Part shown: positions 1 through 9,600 of the stretch, one piece after another
How the letters are laid out: the number at the start of each line of letters is the position of its first letter
Position numbering within the stretch: the stretch's first letter is position 1
Assembly (NCBI GenBank): GCA_963772335.1
Contig: CAVYXF010000003.1
Span: 620,001 to 684,000, forward strand
Origin: CAVYXF01 sp963772335
GTDB taxonomy: Bacteria > Pseudomonadota > Alphaproteobacteria > Rhizobiales > Rhodomicrobiaceae
Length of the DNA stretch: 64,000 nucleotides
Reading direction: 5' to 3'
The notes under the pieces: generated by a model
Database searches by the model: none
The model's input: the letters and a program-made list of their open reading frames with translations, nothing else
Told to the model about the DNA's origin: nothing
Position numbers and translations under genes: made by a program

Positions 1-49
1 CCGGCTCCGAGCAGGCATCCCAGCGGCGGTCCTCGCCATCATCGCTCAT
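1..49 (-). CDS. 5' end of an unidentified gene downstream of maf (partial)
   Basis: Only the first 16 codons lie in the window, reading MSDDGEDRRWDACSEP. The ATG overlaps the maf stop codon in an ATGA arrangement, so the two are probably translationally coupled in one operon. In related alphaproteobacteria the gene after maf is often yacG (zinc-ribbon gyrase inhibitor), aroE or coaE. The visible residues show only one cysteine and no CPxC motif, so I do not assign it. Confidence 0.5.
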   Translation of the reverse strand, partial: MSDDGEDRRWDACSEP

Positions 50-783
50 CCCGCATCCACCTCCGCGCGATTCAGCCAGTTGAAATAGACGGGAAAACCC
101 TCCCCGGCGAGCATGCCAACCACCTCAATCAGCGGCAGTCCCACGACATTGGAATAGGAGCCGACGATCTTCTGCACAAAAGCCCCAGCAATGCCTTGCA
201 CCGCGTAGCCGCCCGCTTTGCCGCGCCACTCGCCGCAAGCGAGATAGCTGTCGATCTCCTCGCGGGAAAGTCGTTTGAAGCGCACCCGCGTCTCAACGGT
301 GCGCATGCGCAGCTTGTCCTCCGGCGTGATCAGCGCGACGGCGGTATAGACTTTGTGGGTGCGCCCGGAGAGCGTGGCGAGCGCCTTGGCCGCCTCGTCG
401 AGATATTCGGGCTTGCCCAGCACCAGCCGGCCTATGGCAACCACCGTGTCGGCTGCCAGCACGAAGGTTTCATGCAGCTCCGGTTCTCGCACGATGCGCT
501 CGCGCGCGGTGATCGCCTTCTCGCGTGCCAAGCGCTGCGCCAGAGTGCGGGGACGTTCGCCCTTCTTCGGCGTCTCATCGATGGACGCGGGGCGCAGCGC
601 ATAAGGTTCAATGCCGACCTGCTCCAGGAGCCCGAGCCGACGCGGCGAGGCGCTGGCCAGCACAAGCCGGTGGCGCAAAGCGGTGCGGCGCGAGGCGCTC
701 TCGCCTTTGGCAACAAAGGCCGTCGTCTCTGGGGCGGCAGCCTGGCTCGCTGCGGAGAGCAAGGCGTCCTTGGGCACAATCAT
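46..783 (-). CDS. maf: Maf-family nucleoside triphosphate pyrophosphatase
   Basis: Members of this cytoplasmic family hydrolyse non-canonical or modified nucleotides (dTTP/UTP or 7-methyl-GTP type) to the monophosphate. The signature LVLASASPRR near residue 40, the IDETP stretch and the later VLAADTVV and GKP segments match the Maf fold. At 245 residues it is about 40 longer than usual: the extra N-terminal 37 residues before the LVLAS strand look poorly conserved. The true start may be internal at a GTG or TTG, although the ATG at 783 is the only ATG ahead of the core. It overlaps the next gene by ATGA, so it is probably the promoter-proximal member of an operon running off the left edge. 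The substrate subgroup cannot be fixed by eye. Confidence 0.9.
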   Translation of the reverse strand: MIVPKDALLSAASQAAAPETTAFVAKGESASRRTALRHRLVLASASPRRLGLLEQVGIEPYALRPASIDETPKKGERPRTLAQRLAREKAITARERIVREPELHETFVLAADTVVAIGRLVLGKPEYLDEAAKALATLSGRTHKVYTAVALITPEDKLRMRTVETRVRFKRLSREEIDSYLACGEWRGKAGGYAVQGIAGAFVQKIVGSYSNVVGLPLIEVVGMLAGEGFPVYFNWLNRAEVDAG

Positions 784-1014
784 CTGGCACTGTTTCCGGG
801 GCTGAATTGGGCTGAGCGGCGATCTGTAACGACCGCCTGCAATCGCCGGCGACTCTGGCCGGGGAGCCTGGCAAAATCAAGCCTCACTTCGCCGGGCGCT
901 TTATGGCGCCCCGGAGCAGCTGACGCGCCGGCGTCGGGAGCCAGCTTCAATCGGGCCCAGCTTTCCGGTAGAGTGGAGAAATCCGGCATTTCTTACGCTC
1001 CGCGAGTAATACGC

Positions 1015-1572
1015 ATGATGCGAATGCACCGCGAACGGTCGCAGCTCCTTATCGTCGACCTTCAGGAGAAAGTCGCCCCACCCGTCCATAATATCGCCGC
1101 CGTTACTGCCATTTGCATCCGGCTCGTCCAGATGGCTGCGCGCCTCGGGGTGCCGATCACAATTTCTGAGCACTATCCCAAGGGGCTGGGGCGCACCATT
1201 GAGCCGTTGCGCGCCAGCCTGAGCCCGGATGTCGAAGTGCTGGAGAAGATTGGCTTCTCATGCATGCGCGAACCGGGTCTCCACCAGCGCTTCGATTCAT
1301 TGCGCGACCAAGGGCGCGGACAGGTCGCGGTTGCCGGCATCGAGGCCCATGTCTGCGTCGGGCAGACCGCACTTGACCTGCTTTCAGACGGATATGAGGT
1401 GTTTTTGGTCGCCGACGGCACCTCCGCGCGTTCGCCCCAGAGCCGCGATCTCGCCCTGACGCGCATCCGCCAGGCGGGCGGCTATGTCGTCGACAGCGAA
1501 ATGGTGATGTTCGAGTGGCTGGAAGAGGCCGGCACCCCGGAGTTCAAAGACCTGATTACCCTCCTGAAATAG
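1015..1572 (+). CDS. Isochorismatase-like cysteine hydrolase
   Basis: A cytoplasmic hydrolase of the isochorismatase/nicotinamidase superfamily, about 185 residues. The expected catalytic triad is visible: Asp in LIVDLQEKV, Lys in LEKIGFSC, and Cys in the strand IEAHVCVGQTALDL, where the family nucleophile sits. A cis-peptide type GIEAHVC motif precedes it. The reading frame extends far upstream, antisense over maf, but homology begins only at the tandem ATG at 1015/1018; ATG 1024 is also possible and none has a strong ribosome-binding site. The substrate is unknown. The gene stands alone, divergent from maf. Members with this compact layout are often annotated as hydrolases or YcaC-like proteins. 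Confidence 0.85.
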   Translation: MMRMHRERSQLLIVDLQEKVAPPVHNIAAVTAICIRLVQMAARLGVPITISEHYPKGLGRTIEPLRASLSPDVEVLEKIGFSCMREPGLHQRFDSLRDQGRGQVAVAGIEAHVCVGQTALDLLSDGYEVFLVADGTSARSPQSRDLALTRIRQAGGYVVDSEMVMFEWLEEAGTPEFKDLITLLK

Positions 1573-1828
1573 GAGGACGGGCGATCGGCAGCGCGAGATC
1601 GCGCTAAATTTTGCCTGAACACTCCGTTCATGGGGCGTTCATGCCCCTTAAGCCATTCTCAACCTGTCTGATCCCTGTATCATCCAAACGAACCTTTCCT
1701 CGGCAAGACGTGGGGGCGTGAAATTCAGGGAGTTCATGCCCCTCTTTTTCCCGTCGCGTCTTGCTTCTGCGCTCCCGCAAGTCTACCGTGCCTTTCAGTA
1801 AATCCCCTGAGAGACGAAGGAGAGCGCC

Positions 1829-2425
1829 GTGGCCTTTGAACTCCCCGAACTTCCCTACTCTTACGACGCGTTGAAGCCCTACATGTCTGCTGAGACGCTC
1901 GAATACCATCATGACAAGCACCATCAGGCCTATGTCGATACGGGCAACAAGCTGCTCGCCGGCTCGGACCTGGAAGGCAAGAGCGTGGAGGAGATCGTCA
2001 AGGCCTCCTACGGCAAGAACCAGCCGCTGTTCAATAACGCCGGCCAGCATTACAACCACATTCACTTCTGGAAATGGATGAAGCCCAATGGCGGTGGCTC
2101 GAAGCTTCCCGGCGCGCTCCAGGCCAAAATCGACAGCGATCTCGGCGGCTTCGACAAATTCCGCACCGATTTCATAGAGGCCGGCAAGGGCCAGTTCGGC
2201 TCGGGTTGGGCGTGGCTTGCAATGAAGGACGGCAAGCTGGAGGTCATGAAGACGCCGAACGGCGAAAACCCGCTGGTGCATGGCGGCACGCCGATCCTCG
2301 GCGTCGATGTGTGGGAGCACTCCTATTATATCGACTATCGCAACGCCCGGCCGAAATATCTCGAAGCCTGGTTCGACAATCTGGTGAACTGGGAGCATGT
2401 CGAGGAGATGTTCGCCAAAGCGTAA
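1829..2425 (+). CDS. sodB: Superoxide dismutase, iron type
   Basis: Converts superoxide to hydrogen peroxide and oxygen in the cytoplasm. The protein has 198 residues, typical of the Fe/Mn family. Metal ligands are visible: His27 in EYHHDKHH, a His in YNHIHFW, and Asp and His in DVWEHSYY. The glutamine in NNAGQHYNH, placed before the second ligand, is the arrangement of iron enzymes rather than manganese ones. The start is a GTG at 1829 with a strong GAAGGAGAG ribosome-binding site; the following residues AFELPELPY match the usual SodB N terminus. No signal peptide is seen. The gene is monocistronic, ended by the terminator at 2497-2522. Confidence 0.97.
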   Translation: MAFELPELPYSYDALKPYMSAETLEYHHDKHHQAYVDTGNKLLAGSDLEGKSVEEIVKASYGKNQPLFNNAGQHYNHIHFWKWMKPNGGGSKLPGALQAKIDSDLGGFDKFRTDFIEAGKGQFGSGWAWLAMKDGKLEVMKTPNGENPLVHGGTPILGVDVWEHSYYIDYRNARPKYLEAWFDNLVNWEHVEEMFAKA

Positions 2426-2496
2426 GTACAGCCTCTGATCCACTTCGCGAAAGCGGGTATCTCGCCCCATCGCGGGGATGACATTAGTGCGTGGAC

Positions 2497-2522
2497 AAGG
2501 GGCTGCTTTTGCGGCCCTTTTT
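2497..2522 (+). terminator. Rho-independent terminator after sodB
   Basis: AAGGGGCTGC and GCGGCCCTT can pair into a roughly ten-pair stem (two G-T wobbles) around a TTTT loop, followed at once by a run of T. It lies about 70 bp after the sodB stop. Its position also argues that the next gene starts downstream at about 2595, not at the upstream in-frame ATG at 2478. Confidence 0.7.
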
Positions 2523-2594
2523 GCTGGCAAGCGGGATAAGCGAAATCTTACACATAGGCTTCACGGCCCTCATACGCTAAGAGCAGAGGTTGAC

Positions 2595-4469
2595 GTGGAT
2601 TCGGAAGTCGGCATGGCGGGTCTCGAAAGAAAGCGGTACAAATCGCCCGTGGAATGGCTGCGGGGCGTACGCGCTTTTGCCTCCATGCCCGAGAGCGTCT
2701 TGAAGCGGCTTTACGGCGAGTTGCATATGGTCTCGATTGCGCGCGGCGAGACCGTGATTACGACCGGCGAGACGGCAGAGGCTCTCTATATTCTCATCTC
2801 CGGGCGCCTGCGCGTTACAAGTTTCACGGGCGGCGCGTATAAGGCTGAGCTCGGCCCCGGCGCGGTGCTTGGCGAGACCCCTTTTCTCGCGCGGACGCCT
2901 CATGAGGAGACAGCGAAGGCTCTCCGGAACTCCATCGTGCTCAAGCTCGAATGGGACAGCTTCAGAGCACTGGCCGAAGGCGTGCCAGACGTCTGGCAGG
3001 CAACGCTCGAAAGCCTCGCACGCGCCCCCATATCGGTGAAAGCTGCGCCGCGCCCACGCACCGACCGCGCGCGCTCGATCGCGATCTGTCCGGCTGGCGG
3101 CGATCCGTTACCAAAGGAATTTACCGCCAAGATCTCCGAGGCCCTGGAAGCCCGCGCTGAATGCCAGTTCCTCTCGGCCGAGGGGCTCGGCCAGGACTTA
3201 CCTGGCGGCATCGCGCTGGATGACCCGCAGGTCGTTCACTGGATGAAGGAGCAGGAGGCGCGCTTCGACGTCATCGTTTTGCTTGCCGATCCCGAGCCGA
3301 CGCCCTGGACGGAAAAAGCGCTGACCGACGCCGATGAAATCTGCCTCGTCGGCGTGCATGACGGCGCCCGCCTCGGCGCGCCGGTTGCACTCGGCGCCGT
3401 CGAGGAGCTGGCGTTCGAGTTGCGCGGCGCCGAGGCCTGCCGGCTCGCGCTCTATCACGAGCCGCGCCGCGGCGTGGCCCAGGCCGGCGCGCGTCGGTGG
3501 TTGGAGTCGCGCCCCGTTCGCTCGCATCATCATCTCCGTCCTGGCGAATCAAAGGATTACGAGCGGCTCGCCAGGTTCCTGCTCGGCCAGTCGACCGGTT
3601 TTCTCGCCAGCGCGACCGGGGTCTATGGCGCTGCTACACTCGGCATCTTCAAGGCGGTGCAGGCGTCCGGCTTCGAGTTCGACTGCTTTGCCGGAACCGG
3701 CACCAGTGCCGCCATCGCCGCCTGTCTCGCGCTCGGCATGGATGCGGACGACATCGACCAGCTGATCGACGAAATGATGGTTTCGGGCCGCGCGCTGAGG
3801 CGCCGAACCTGGCCGGTTTTCGGCCTTTACGACCAGCGGCGCTTCGACCGGCTGCTGCTCAAGCATTTTCCCGATACCGATATCGCCGACATGCCGATGC
3901 CCTTCTATGCGGTTTCGGCCAATCTCTCCTCCGGTGAGAGCCAGCTTCATGCGACCGGCAATCTCCAGATCGCCGTGCGCGCTAACTGGCCGTTTCCCGG
4001 CCTCCTGCCGCCGTTCATCGACGAGGAGGGGCATCTGCTCACCGATGGCGCCATCGCCGGGCCGCTGCCGCTCGAGCGAATGCATATGATGCATGCCGGA
4101 CCGAATGTGATCGCGCGCGTTGCCATTGCGCCGTTCGGCAAAGCGCCGATCCCCTATCGCGACCTTGCCGCCCAGCAGCGCCTCGCGCGGCATTGGCTGC
4201 CCTGGCGCAGAAAGTATGCAGCCGCCGATCTGCCGAGCTTCGAGACCCTGCTCGCGGCGGTGACCAGCGGCAGTGCGAACCGTAACGAGGATGCGCTCGG
4301 CAGCCTCGACATGCTACTCTGTGCACCTATTCCCGATCATCTCGACGTGATGGCCTGGGGTGAGCACAGCCGGCTCAAGGATCAGAGCTATCAGTGGGCG
4401 CTGGCCGAGCTGGAAAAACGCGCCGCGGCGAACGATCTGCCCTTGGTTGCCGCCGTTCCCAATGCATGA
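2595..4469 (+). CDS. Cyclic-nucleotide-binding / patatin-like protein with degenerate catalytic motifs
   Basis: About 624 residues from a GTG at 2595, preceded by AGAGG; ATG 2613 is an alternative. The N-terminal 120 residues form a CRP-type cNMP-binding domain (GETVITTGETAEALYILISG, then a GAVLGETPFL phosphate-cassette-like segment). A middle region of about 200 residues resembles the part found between these domains in NTE-like proteins. The C-terminal patatin domain keeps an LTDGAIAGPLP segment equivalent to the catalytic Asp dyad. The usual GxSxG elbow, however, reads CFAGTGTSAAIAA, so an ungapped alignment puts Gly at the nucleophile. The oxyanion GGGxR loop is also replaced (SATGVYGAATLG). 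It may therefore be a pseudo-lipase with a regulatory or lipid-binding role. Its stop codon overlaps nudC. Confidence 0.85.
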   Translation: MDSEVGMAGLERKRYKSPVEWLRGVRAFASMPESVLKRLYGELHMVSIARGETVITTGETAEALYILISGRLRVTSFTGGAYKAELGPGAVLGETPFLARTPHEETAKALRNSIVLKLEWDSFRALAEGVPDVWQATLESLARAPISVKAAPRPRTDRARSIAICPAGGDPLPKEFTAKISEALEARAECQFLSAEGLGQDLPGGIALDDPQVVHWMKEQEARFDVIVLLADPEPTPWTEKALTDADEICLVGVHDGARLGAPVALGAVEELAFELRGAEACRLALYHEPRRGVAQAGARRWLESRPVRSHHHLRPGESKDYERLARFLLGQSTGFLASATGVYGAATLGIFKAVQASGFEFDCFAGTGTSAAIAACLALGMDADDIDQLIDEMMVSGRALRRRTWPVFGLYDQRRFDRLLLKHFPDTDIADMPMPFYAVSANLSSGESQLHATGNLQIAVRANWPFPGLLPPFIDEEGHLLTDGAIAGPLPLERMHMMHAGPNVIARVAIAPFGKAPIPYRDLAAQQRLARHWLPWRRKYAAADLPSFETLLAAVTSGSANRNEDALGSLDMLLCAPIPDHLDVMAWGEHSRLKDQSYQWALAELEKRAAANDLPLVAAVPNA

Positions 4470-5443
4470 GGCCGCCCATGCTGACGCAGCCCCCTTTTAT
4501 CGTCATGCAGCATATCCGTCCGCAGCTCAGTCTCGATCGCCGGGGAGGGCAGCGTGGCGATGCCGCCTCCATTGAGGCGCTGCGCCTCCGCGCGGACGCC
4601 CGCTACTTCCTACTCGCCAACTTGAAGCTGGCGATCTCCTCCGACGAGGCGCGCACCGCGACAGCGCTGCGCAGCTTCACCGCCCAAGACCTTGCGGATG
4701 TGCGCCTGGACGTGGTCGACGTGCTGTTTCTCGGCGTGGACCCGAGCGGCGCGCCAGTGTTCGGAGTGCCGCTGGAGGCGCATATGCTTGCCGCGCTCGG
4801 CAACGCCGCCGACCGCTTCGCACCCCTTGTGGATCTGCGCACCTTGGCGCTTCAGGGGCAGCTCAGCGCCGAGGAACTGTCGATCGCCGGACAGGCACGG
4901 GCTCTCGCCGCCTGGCATTCGACGCATCGCTGCTGCGGAAAATGCGGGGCGCGCACGCGTTCGCGTGAAGGCGGCTGGCGGCGCGATTGCCGGGCCTGCG
5001 GACAAATGCATTTCCCGCGCTCCGACCCGGCTGTGATCATGGCTGTCATTCATCAGGACCGCATCCTGCTCGGTCATGAGCACCGCTTTCCGGACAAATT
5101 CTATTCCGTACTCGCGGGTTTCGTCGAGCCGGGCGACGACATCGAGACCGCTGTGCGCCGCGAGACCATGGAGGAGGCCGGCGTCTTGGTCGGCGCGGTG
5201 CATTATGTCGCCAGCCAGCCCTGGCCGTTTCCACACTCTCTAATGATCGGCTGCTGGGCGGAAGCGCTGAGCGACACAATCGCCCTCGATATTACTGAGT
5301 TGCCCGAAGCGCGCTGGGTTGGGCGCGAGGAGGTGGCCTCGATGCTCGCAGGCCGGCATGTTCTCGGACATGCCGTACCGCAGCCACTCTCCATCGCCCA
5401 CACGCTGATCCGTGCCTTTGCCGAAGGCAAGCTGGGCGCGTGA
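4466..5443 (+). CDS. nudC: NAD(+) diphosphatase NudC (Nudix hydrolase with zinc ribbon)
   Basis: Cleaves NAD(H), or the NAD cap of RNA, to NMN(H) and AMP. Three diagnostic elements are visible in order. First is a four-cysteine zinc ribbon (CGKC and CRAC) near residues 155-180. Second is the Nudix box from GFVEPGDDIE to RRETMEEAGV. Third is the SQPWPFPHSLM signature that defines the NADH-pyrophosphatase subgroup. The ATG at 4466 overlaps the preceding stop codon (ATGA), giving about 325 residues; ATG 4478 is an alternative. The overlap implies translational coupling to the cNMP/patatin gene, though a functional link between them is only a guess. Confidence 0.95.
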   Translation: MRPPMLTQPPFIVMQHIRPQLSLDRRGGQRGDAASIEALRLRADARYFLLANLKLAISSDEARTATALRSFTAQDLADVRLDVVDVLFLGVDPSGAPVFGVPLEAHMLAALGNAADRFAPLVDLRTLALQGQLSAEELSIAGQARALAAWHSTHRCCGKCGARTRSREGGWRRDCRACGQMHFPRSDPAVIMAVIHQDRILLGHEHRFPDKFYSVLAGFVEPGDDIETAVRRETMEEAGVLVGAVHYVASQPWPFPHSLMIGCWAEALSDTIALDITELPEARWVGREEVASMLAGRHVLGHAVPQPLSIAHTLIRAFAEGKLGA

Positions 5444-5467
5444 GAAAGCGTAGCTGGTAAGCCGCGC

Positions 5468-5734
5468 CTAACGCCGCGAGGAGCTGGTGTTCTTATCCAC
5501 GACGGCGAAGATGATGAGGCCGAATGTGACGAGCCGGCCGAGATAGAACAGCGGCTCATGCTCATTGTCGATATTGCCGAAGCCAAGGATGAACCGGCTC
5601 AGGGCATCGACAAAGAACGCGATGGCAAAAAACAGAAACAGGCGGTCGCCGGTTTTCGTCCAGAACTTCAGAAAAAATAACGCCGCCACGAGAGATGCCA
5701 TTGCAACAGCGCCAAGGATAACCGAAGACATCAT
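5468..5734 (-). CDS. Small three-helix membrane protein (DUF5985-like), second copy
   Basis: 88 residues with three hydrophobic segments (about 3-24, 31-52 and 62-82) separated by short charged loops, ending in a polar SSSRR tail. The pattern resembles the DUF5985 family of small inner-membrane proteins. It begins immediately after the stop of its paralogue at 5735-5995 and shares its size and topology, so the two look like a tandem pair in one operon with the winged-helix gene upstream. No catalytic residues are evident. Function unknown; family assignment moderate. Confidence 0.75.
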   Translation of the reverse strand: MMSSVILGAVAMASLVAALFFLKFWTKTGDRLFLFFAIAFFVDALSRFILGFGNIDNEHEPLFYLGRLVTFGLIIFAVVDKNTSSSRR

Positions 5735-5995
5735 CTAACCCTGGTCCCAGATAAGCCCGTAAAGCAGCACCACCATCGCGAACAGCGCGGTCATCGAGCG
5801 CACCAGCGACAGATCGAATTCCGGTAAAACAACTTTATCGAGCACAAGCAGCAGATTATTCACCGTGAGCCCGAGAAAGCAAAGCCCGCTCCACCACAGT
5901 AGCCTATAGCTTTCGCGGGCATAGGCTTGAAGGAGGAGAACGGCGCAGATCAGGGCAGCAGCGGCACAGGTACCGTAGATTAAGGACGCAATCAT
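5735..5995 (-). CDS. Small three-helix membrane protein (DUF5985-like), first copy
   Basis: 86 residues, again three hydrophobic segments (about 2-24, 33-52 and 62-82), with the conserved-looking motif CFLGLTVNNLLLVLDKVVLP across the second helix. Its ATG overlaps the stop of the upstream winged-helix gene, which implies coupled translation. The pair may form a membrane complex. The operon is divergent from the giant HAMP kinase, so a role in sensing or in anchoring that soluble kinase is an attractive but untested inference. Confidence 0.75.
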   Translation of the reverse strand: MIASLIYGTCAAAALICAVLLLQAYARESYRLLWWSGLCFLGLTVNNLLLVLDKVVLPEFDLSLVRSMTALFAMVVLLYGLIWDQG

Positions 5996-6366
5996 GGTTC
6001 TTTTCTCACCCTGAAAGCATCGGCGAATTTCTGGACGCGTTCTTGCTTCGAATAAATCAGGTTGGTAACGGGGATCAGCTGCTGCCGATACACATCAGCG
6101 AGCTGTCTGACTTTGCGCACCATCTCCTCGTCGTCGGTACGAAAGAAATAGCGGCTCCCATCCATTCGAATGAATTGTGCCGCAATCAAGGTCTGCAAGG
6201 CTGCTTCGCATTCCGCGGGCGAGATATAAAGCCGGCTTGCGCACTCCTCCAGGGAAAATCCCCCGCTATTGCTTAGAAGCAGCAGAAGCGCCTCAAGAGT
6301 CGCGATCGAATGGATGTTCTGGACAATGAAATCGCGAATATCGTCCGGGATCGAGTGCGCCGTCAT
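5992..6366 (-). CDS. Winged-helix-like hypothetical protein, first gene of a three-gene operon
   Basis: About 124 residues from the ATG at 6366 (MTAHSIPDD). The central part, SLEECASRLYISPAECEAALQTLIAAQFI, followed by a GSRYFF beta-wing and a charged helix, reads like a MarR/ArsR-type winged helix. No cofactor or metal site is visible. It heads an operon with two DUF5985-like membrane proteins and diverges from the HAMP-repeat kinase across a 326 bp region. It may be a transcriptional regulator of that locus, or an adaptor. A longer frame upstream is possible but lacks a convincing start. Confidence 0.7.
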   Translation of the reverse strand: MTAHSIPDDIRDFIVQNIHSIATLEALLLLLSNSGGFSLEECASRLYISPAECEAALQTLIAAQFIRMDGSRYFFRTDDEEMVRKVRQLADVYRQQLIPVTNLIYSKQERVQKFADAFRVRKEP

Positions 6367-6692
6367 CGCTCTTCCGGTCGTAGCAGGGATATCGCTTGCT
6401 GCGCGGCGTAGGACAAGCCAAGGATGCCCTGGTATATGTGACGGAAACGAGCAATGCAAGGCGCCGTCCTAATTCTTTTTTCGCGTGGCGTGACATCGCA
6501 ATTTGTTCGGGAACTAATGTCATGTTCCGGTTTTCCTCAGCGGGTTTCTCGGAATCCGCTCCTAAAAAAATGTGCCTGCGATCCTAAGAAAAAAAATGCA
6601 GGCCAATAACTTTTGAGCGGTGTTGGGCAAAAAGCGGTGAGGTGCTAGCCTGACCGCCGGTTTTCGGAATTTTGGCGCAGAGGAGGTGCAGT
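6367..6692. promoter_or_regulatory. Divergent intergenic region between the DUF5985 operon and the HAMP kinase
   Basis: No gene is supported here. The sequence is clearly more AT-rich than its surroundings toward 6560-6660. It contains a small inverted repeat, GGAAC at 6510-6514 and GTTCC at 6524-6528, spaced by nine bases. GGAAC resembles the -35 element of the alphaproteobacterial general stress sigma factor EcfG, but I do not see a well-placed CGTT partner. A strong GAGGAGGT ribosome-binding site ends the region, just before the kinase ATG. Confidence 0.45.
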
Positions 6693-9600
6693 ATGGAAGG
6701 CACCGTCCAGACTTCGACAACGAAGGCTTCAGAGACGCACGACCTGTCGGAAGCATCGCTGAACAGCGCTGCTGACGGGAAAAGCGAAGAACTCCGGCAA
6801 TTGCTGTTTGCCCTCCAGGCCATGCGCGACGGTAATTTCGCCGCGCGACTAGCGAGCGACTGGAGCGGGCTGGCCGGCAAGGTGGCCAGCCTCTTTAACG
6901 ATATCGCCACAGCCAATCAGCGCATGGCGAACCAGCTCGCCCATATCGGCCAGGTGGTCGGGCGCGAGGGTGCAACCCGCCACCGCATCCGGCTTGGCCT
7001 TGTCGGGGGCGCCTGGGGCGAAATGGAGAATTCGGTCAATTCGCTGATCGACGACCTTCTCTGGCCGACGACCGAGGCAACCCGCTCGATTGAGGCGGTT
7101 GCGCGCGGCGACCTCCTGCAGACTATGCGGCTCGACGTTGACGGCCGGCCGCTGCGCGGCGAGTTCCTGCGCTCGGCGAATATTGTCAACTCCATGATCA
7201 AGCAGCTCGGCGTATTCACCTCCGAAGTGACGCGCGTGGCGCGTGAGGTCGGCATCGACGGCAAGCTGGGCGGCCAGGCACAGGTGAGCGAGGCCTCGGG
7301 CGTGTGGCGCGATTTGACCGAGAGCGTCAATTCGATGGCCTCCAATCTGACGGCGCAGGTGCGCAACATCGCCGAGGTAACGATTGCGGTTGCCCATGGC
7401 GACCTATCGAAGAAGATCACCGTGGACGTGCGCGGCGAGATCCTGCTGCTCAAGGACGCCATCAACACCATGGTGGACCAGCTCCGCTCCTTCGCAGCGG
7501 AAGTGACGCGGGTGGCGCGTGAGGTGGGCACTGAAGGGCGCCTGGGCGGTCAGGCCGTCGTGCCGGGCGTGGCGGGAACGTGGAAGGACCTGACCGATAA
7601 CGTCAACCTGCTGGCGGCAAACCTCACCACGCAGGTGCGCAACATCGCCGAGGTGACAACGGCCGTGGCTCGCGGCGACCTGTCGCGCAAGATCACTGTC
7701 GATGTGAAGGGCGAAATCCTGGAGCTCAAGGACACCATCAATACGATGGTGGACCAGCTCAACGCCTTCGCCTCCGAAGTGACACGCGTCGCCCGCGAGG
7801 TCGGCACCGAAGGGCGCCTCGGCGGCCAGGCCACCGTGCCGGGTGTTGCCGGCACCTGGAAGGATCTGACCGACAACGTCAATTCGATGGCCTCCAACCT
7901 GACGGCGCAAGTGCGCAACATCGCCGATGTGTCGACCGCGATCGCCAATGGCGACCTGTCGAAGAAGATTACCGTCAACGTGTCCGGCGAGATCCTGCAG
8001 CTCAAGGAAACCATCAACACGATGGTGGACCAGCTCAACGCTTTCGCCTCGGAGGTGACGCGCGTGGCGCGCGAGGTCGGCACCGAGGGCAAGCTCGGCG
8101 GTCAGGCCGAGGTGCGGGGCGTAGCAGGGACCTGGAAGGACCTGACCGACAACGTCAACTCCATGGCCTCGAACCTGACCACCCAGGTGCGTAATATCGC
8201 CGAGGTGTCGACCGCGATCGCCAGTGGCGACCTCTCGAAGAAGATCGAGGTGGACGTGCGCGGCGAGGTGCTGGAGCTGAAGGAAACCATCAATACGATG
8301 GTGGACCAGCTCAATGCCTTCGCCTCCGAAGTGACGCGCGTCGCCCGCGAGGTGGGCACCGAGGGCAAGCTCGGCGGCCAGGCTATGGTGCGCGGAGTCG
8401 CCGGCACCTGGAAGGATCTCACCGACAACGTTAACTCCATGGCCTCGAACCTGACCGGCCAGGTCCGCAATATCGCCGAGGTGGCGACCGCCGTGGCTCA
8501 GGGCGACCTGTCGAAGAAGGTGACGGTGAATGTCAGCGGTGAAATCCTGCTGCTGAAGGACACCATCAATACCATGGTGGACCAGCTCAACGCCTTCGCC
8601 GCCGAGGTGACGCGCGTGGCGCGCGAGGTCGGCACCGACGGCAAGCTGGGCGGCCAGGCGGCCGTCCCAGGCGTCGCCGGCACCTGGAAGGACCTGACCG
8701 ACAGCGTTAACTTCATGGCCGGCAATCTGACCGCCCAGGTCCGCAACATCGCCGAGGTGGCGACCGCCATTGCCGGCGGCGACCTGTCGCGCAAGATCAC
8801 CGTGGACGTGCGCGGCGAGATGCTGCAGCTCAAGGAAACCCTCAACACCATGGTCGATCAGCTCAACCGCTTCGCGGGCGAGGTGACGCGTGTGGCGCGC
8901 GAGGTGGGTACCGAAGGGCGCCTTGGCGGCCAGGCCAATGTGCCCGGTGTTGCCGGCACCTGGAAGGACGTGAACGACAATGTGAACCTGCTGGCAGCGA
9001 ACCTGACGACCCAGGTGCGCAACATCGCCGAGGTGACCACCGCCGTGGCGCGCGGCGACCTCTCGCGCAAGATCACCGTGGACGTGAAGGGTGAAATTCT
9101 TGAACTGAAGAACACCATCAACACCATGGTGGATCAGCTCAACGCCTTCGCCGGTGAGGTGACGCGCGTCGCCCGCGAGGTCGGCACCGAAGGCCGGCTC
9201 GGCGGTCAGGCGACCGTGCCGGGCGTCGCCGGCACCTGGAAAGACCTGACCGACAGCGTGAACTTCATGGCGTCCAACCTGACCGCGCAGGTCCGCAACA
9301 TCGCCGAGGTGGCGACCGCCATTGCCGGCGGCGACCTGTCGAAAAAGATCACCGTCGACGTGCGCGGCGAGATTCTCCTCCTCAAGGAGACGCTGAACAC
9401 CATGGTCGAGCAGCTCCGCTCCTTCGCGGCGGAAGTGACGCGCGTGGCCCGTGAGGTCGGCACCGAAGGCCGGCTCGGCGGTCAGGCGGTGGTGCCGGGC
9501 GTCGGCGGCACCTGGAAGGACCTGACCGACAGCGTGAACTCGATGGCGTCGAACCTGACGGCCCAGGTGCGCAACATCGCCGAGGTGACCACCGCCGTGG

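Noticed and set aside
196..1014. Long plus-strand extension ahead of the isochorismatase-like gene
   Set aside because: It lies antisense over maf and has no similarity; homology starts only at about 1015.
6508..6530. GGAAC motif as an EcfG general-stress promoter
   Set aside because: No CGTT element at the required spacing; noted only as an inverted repeat.
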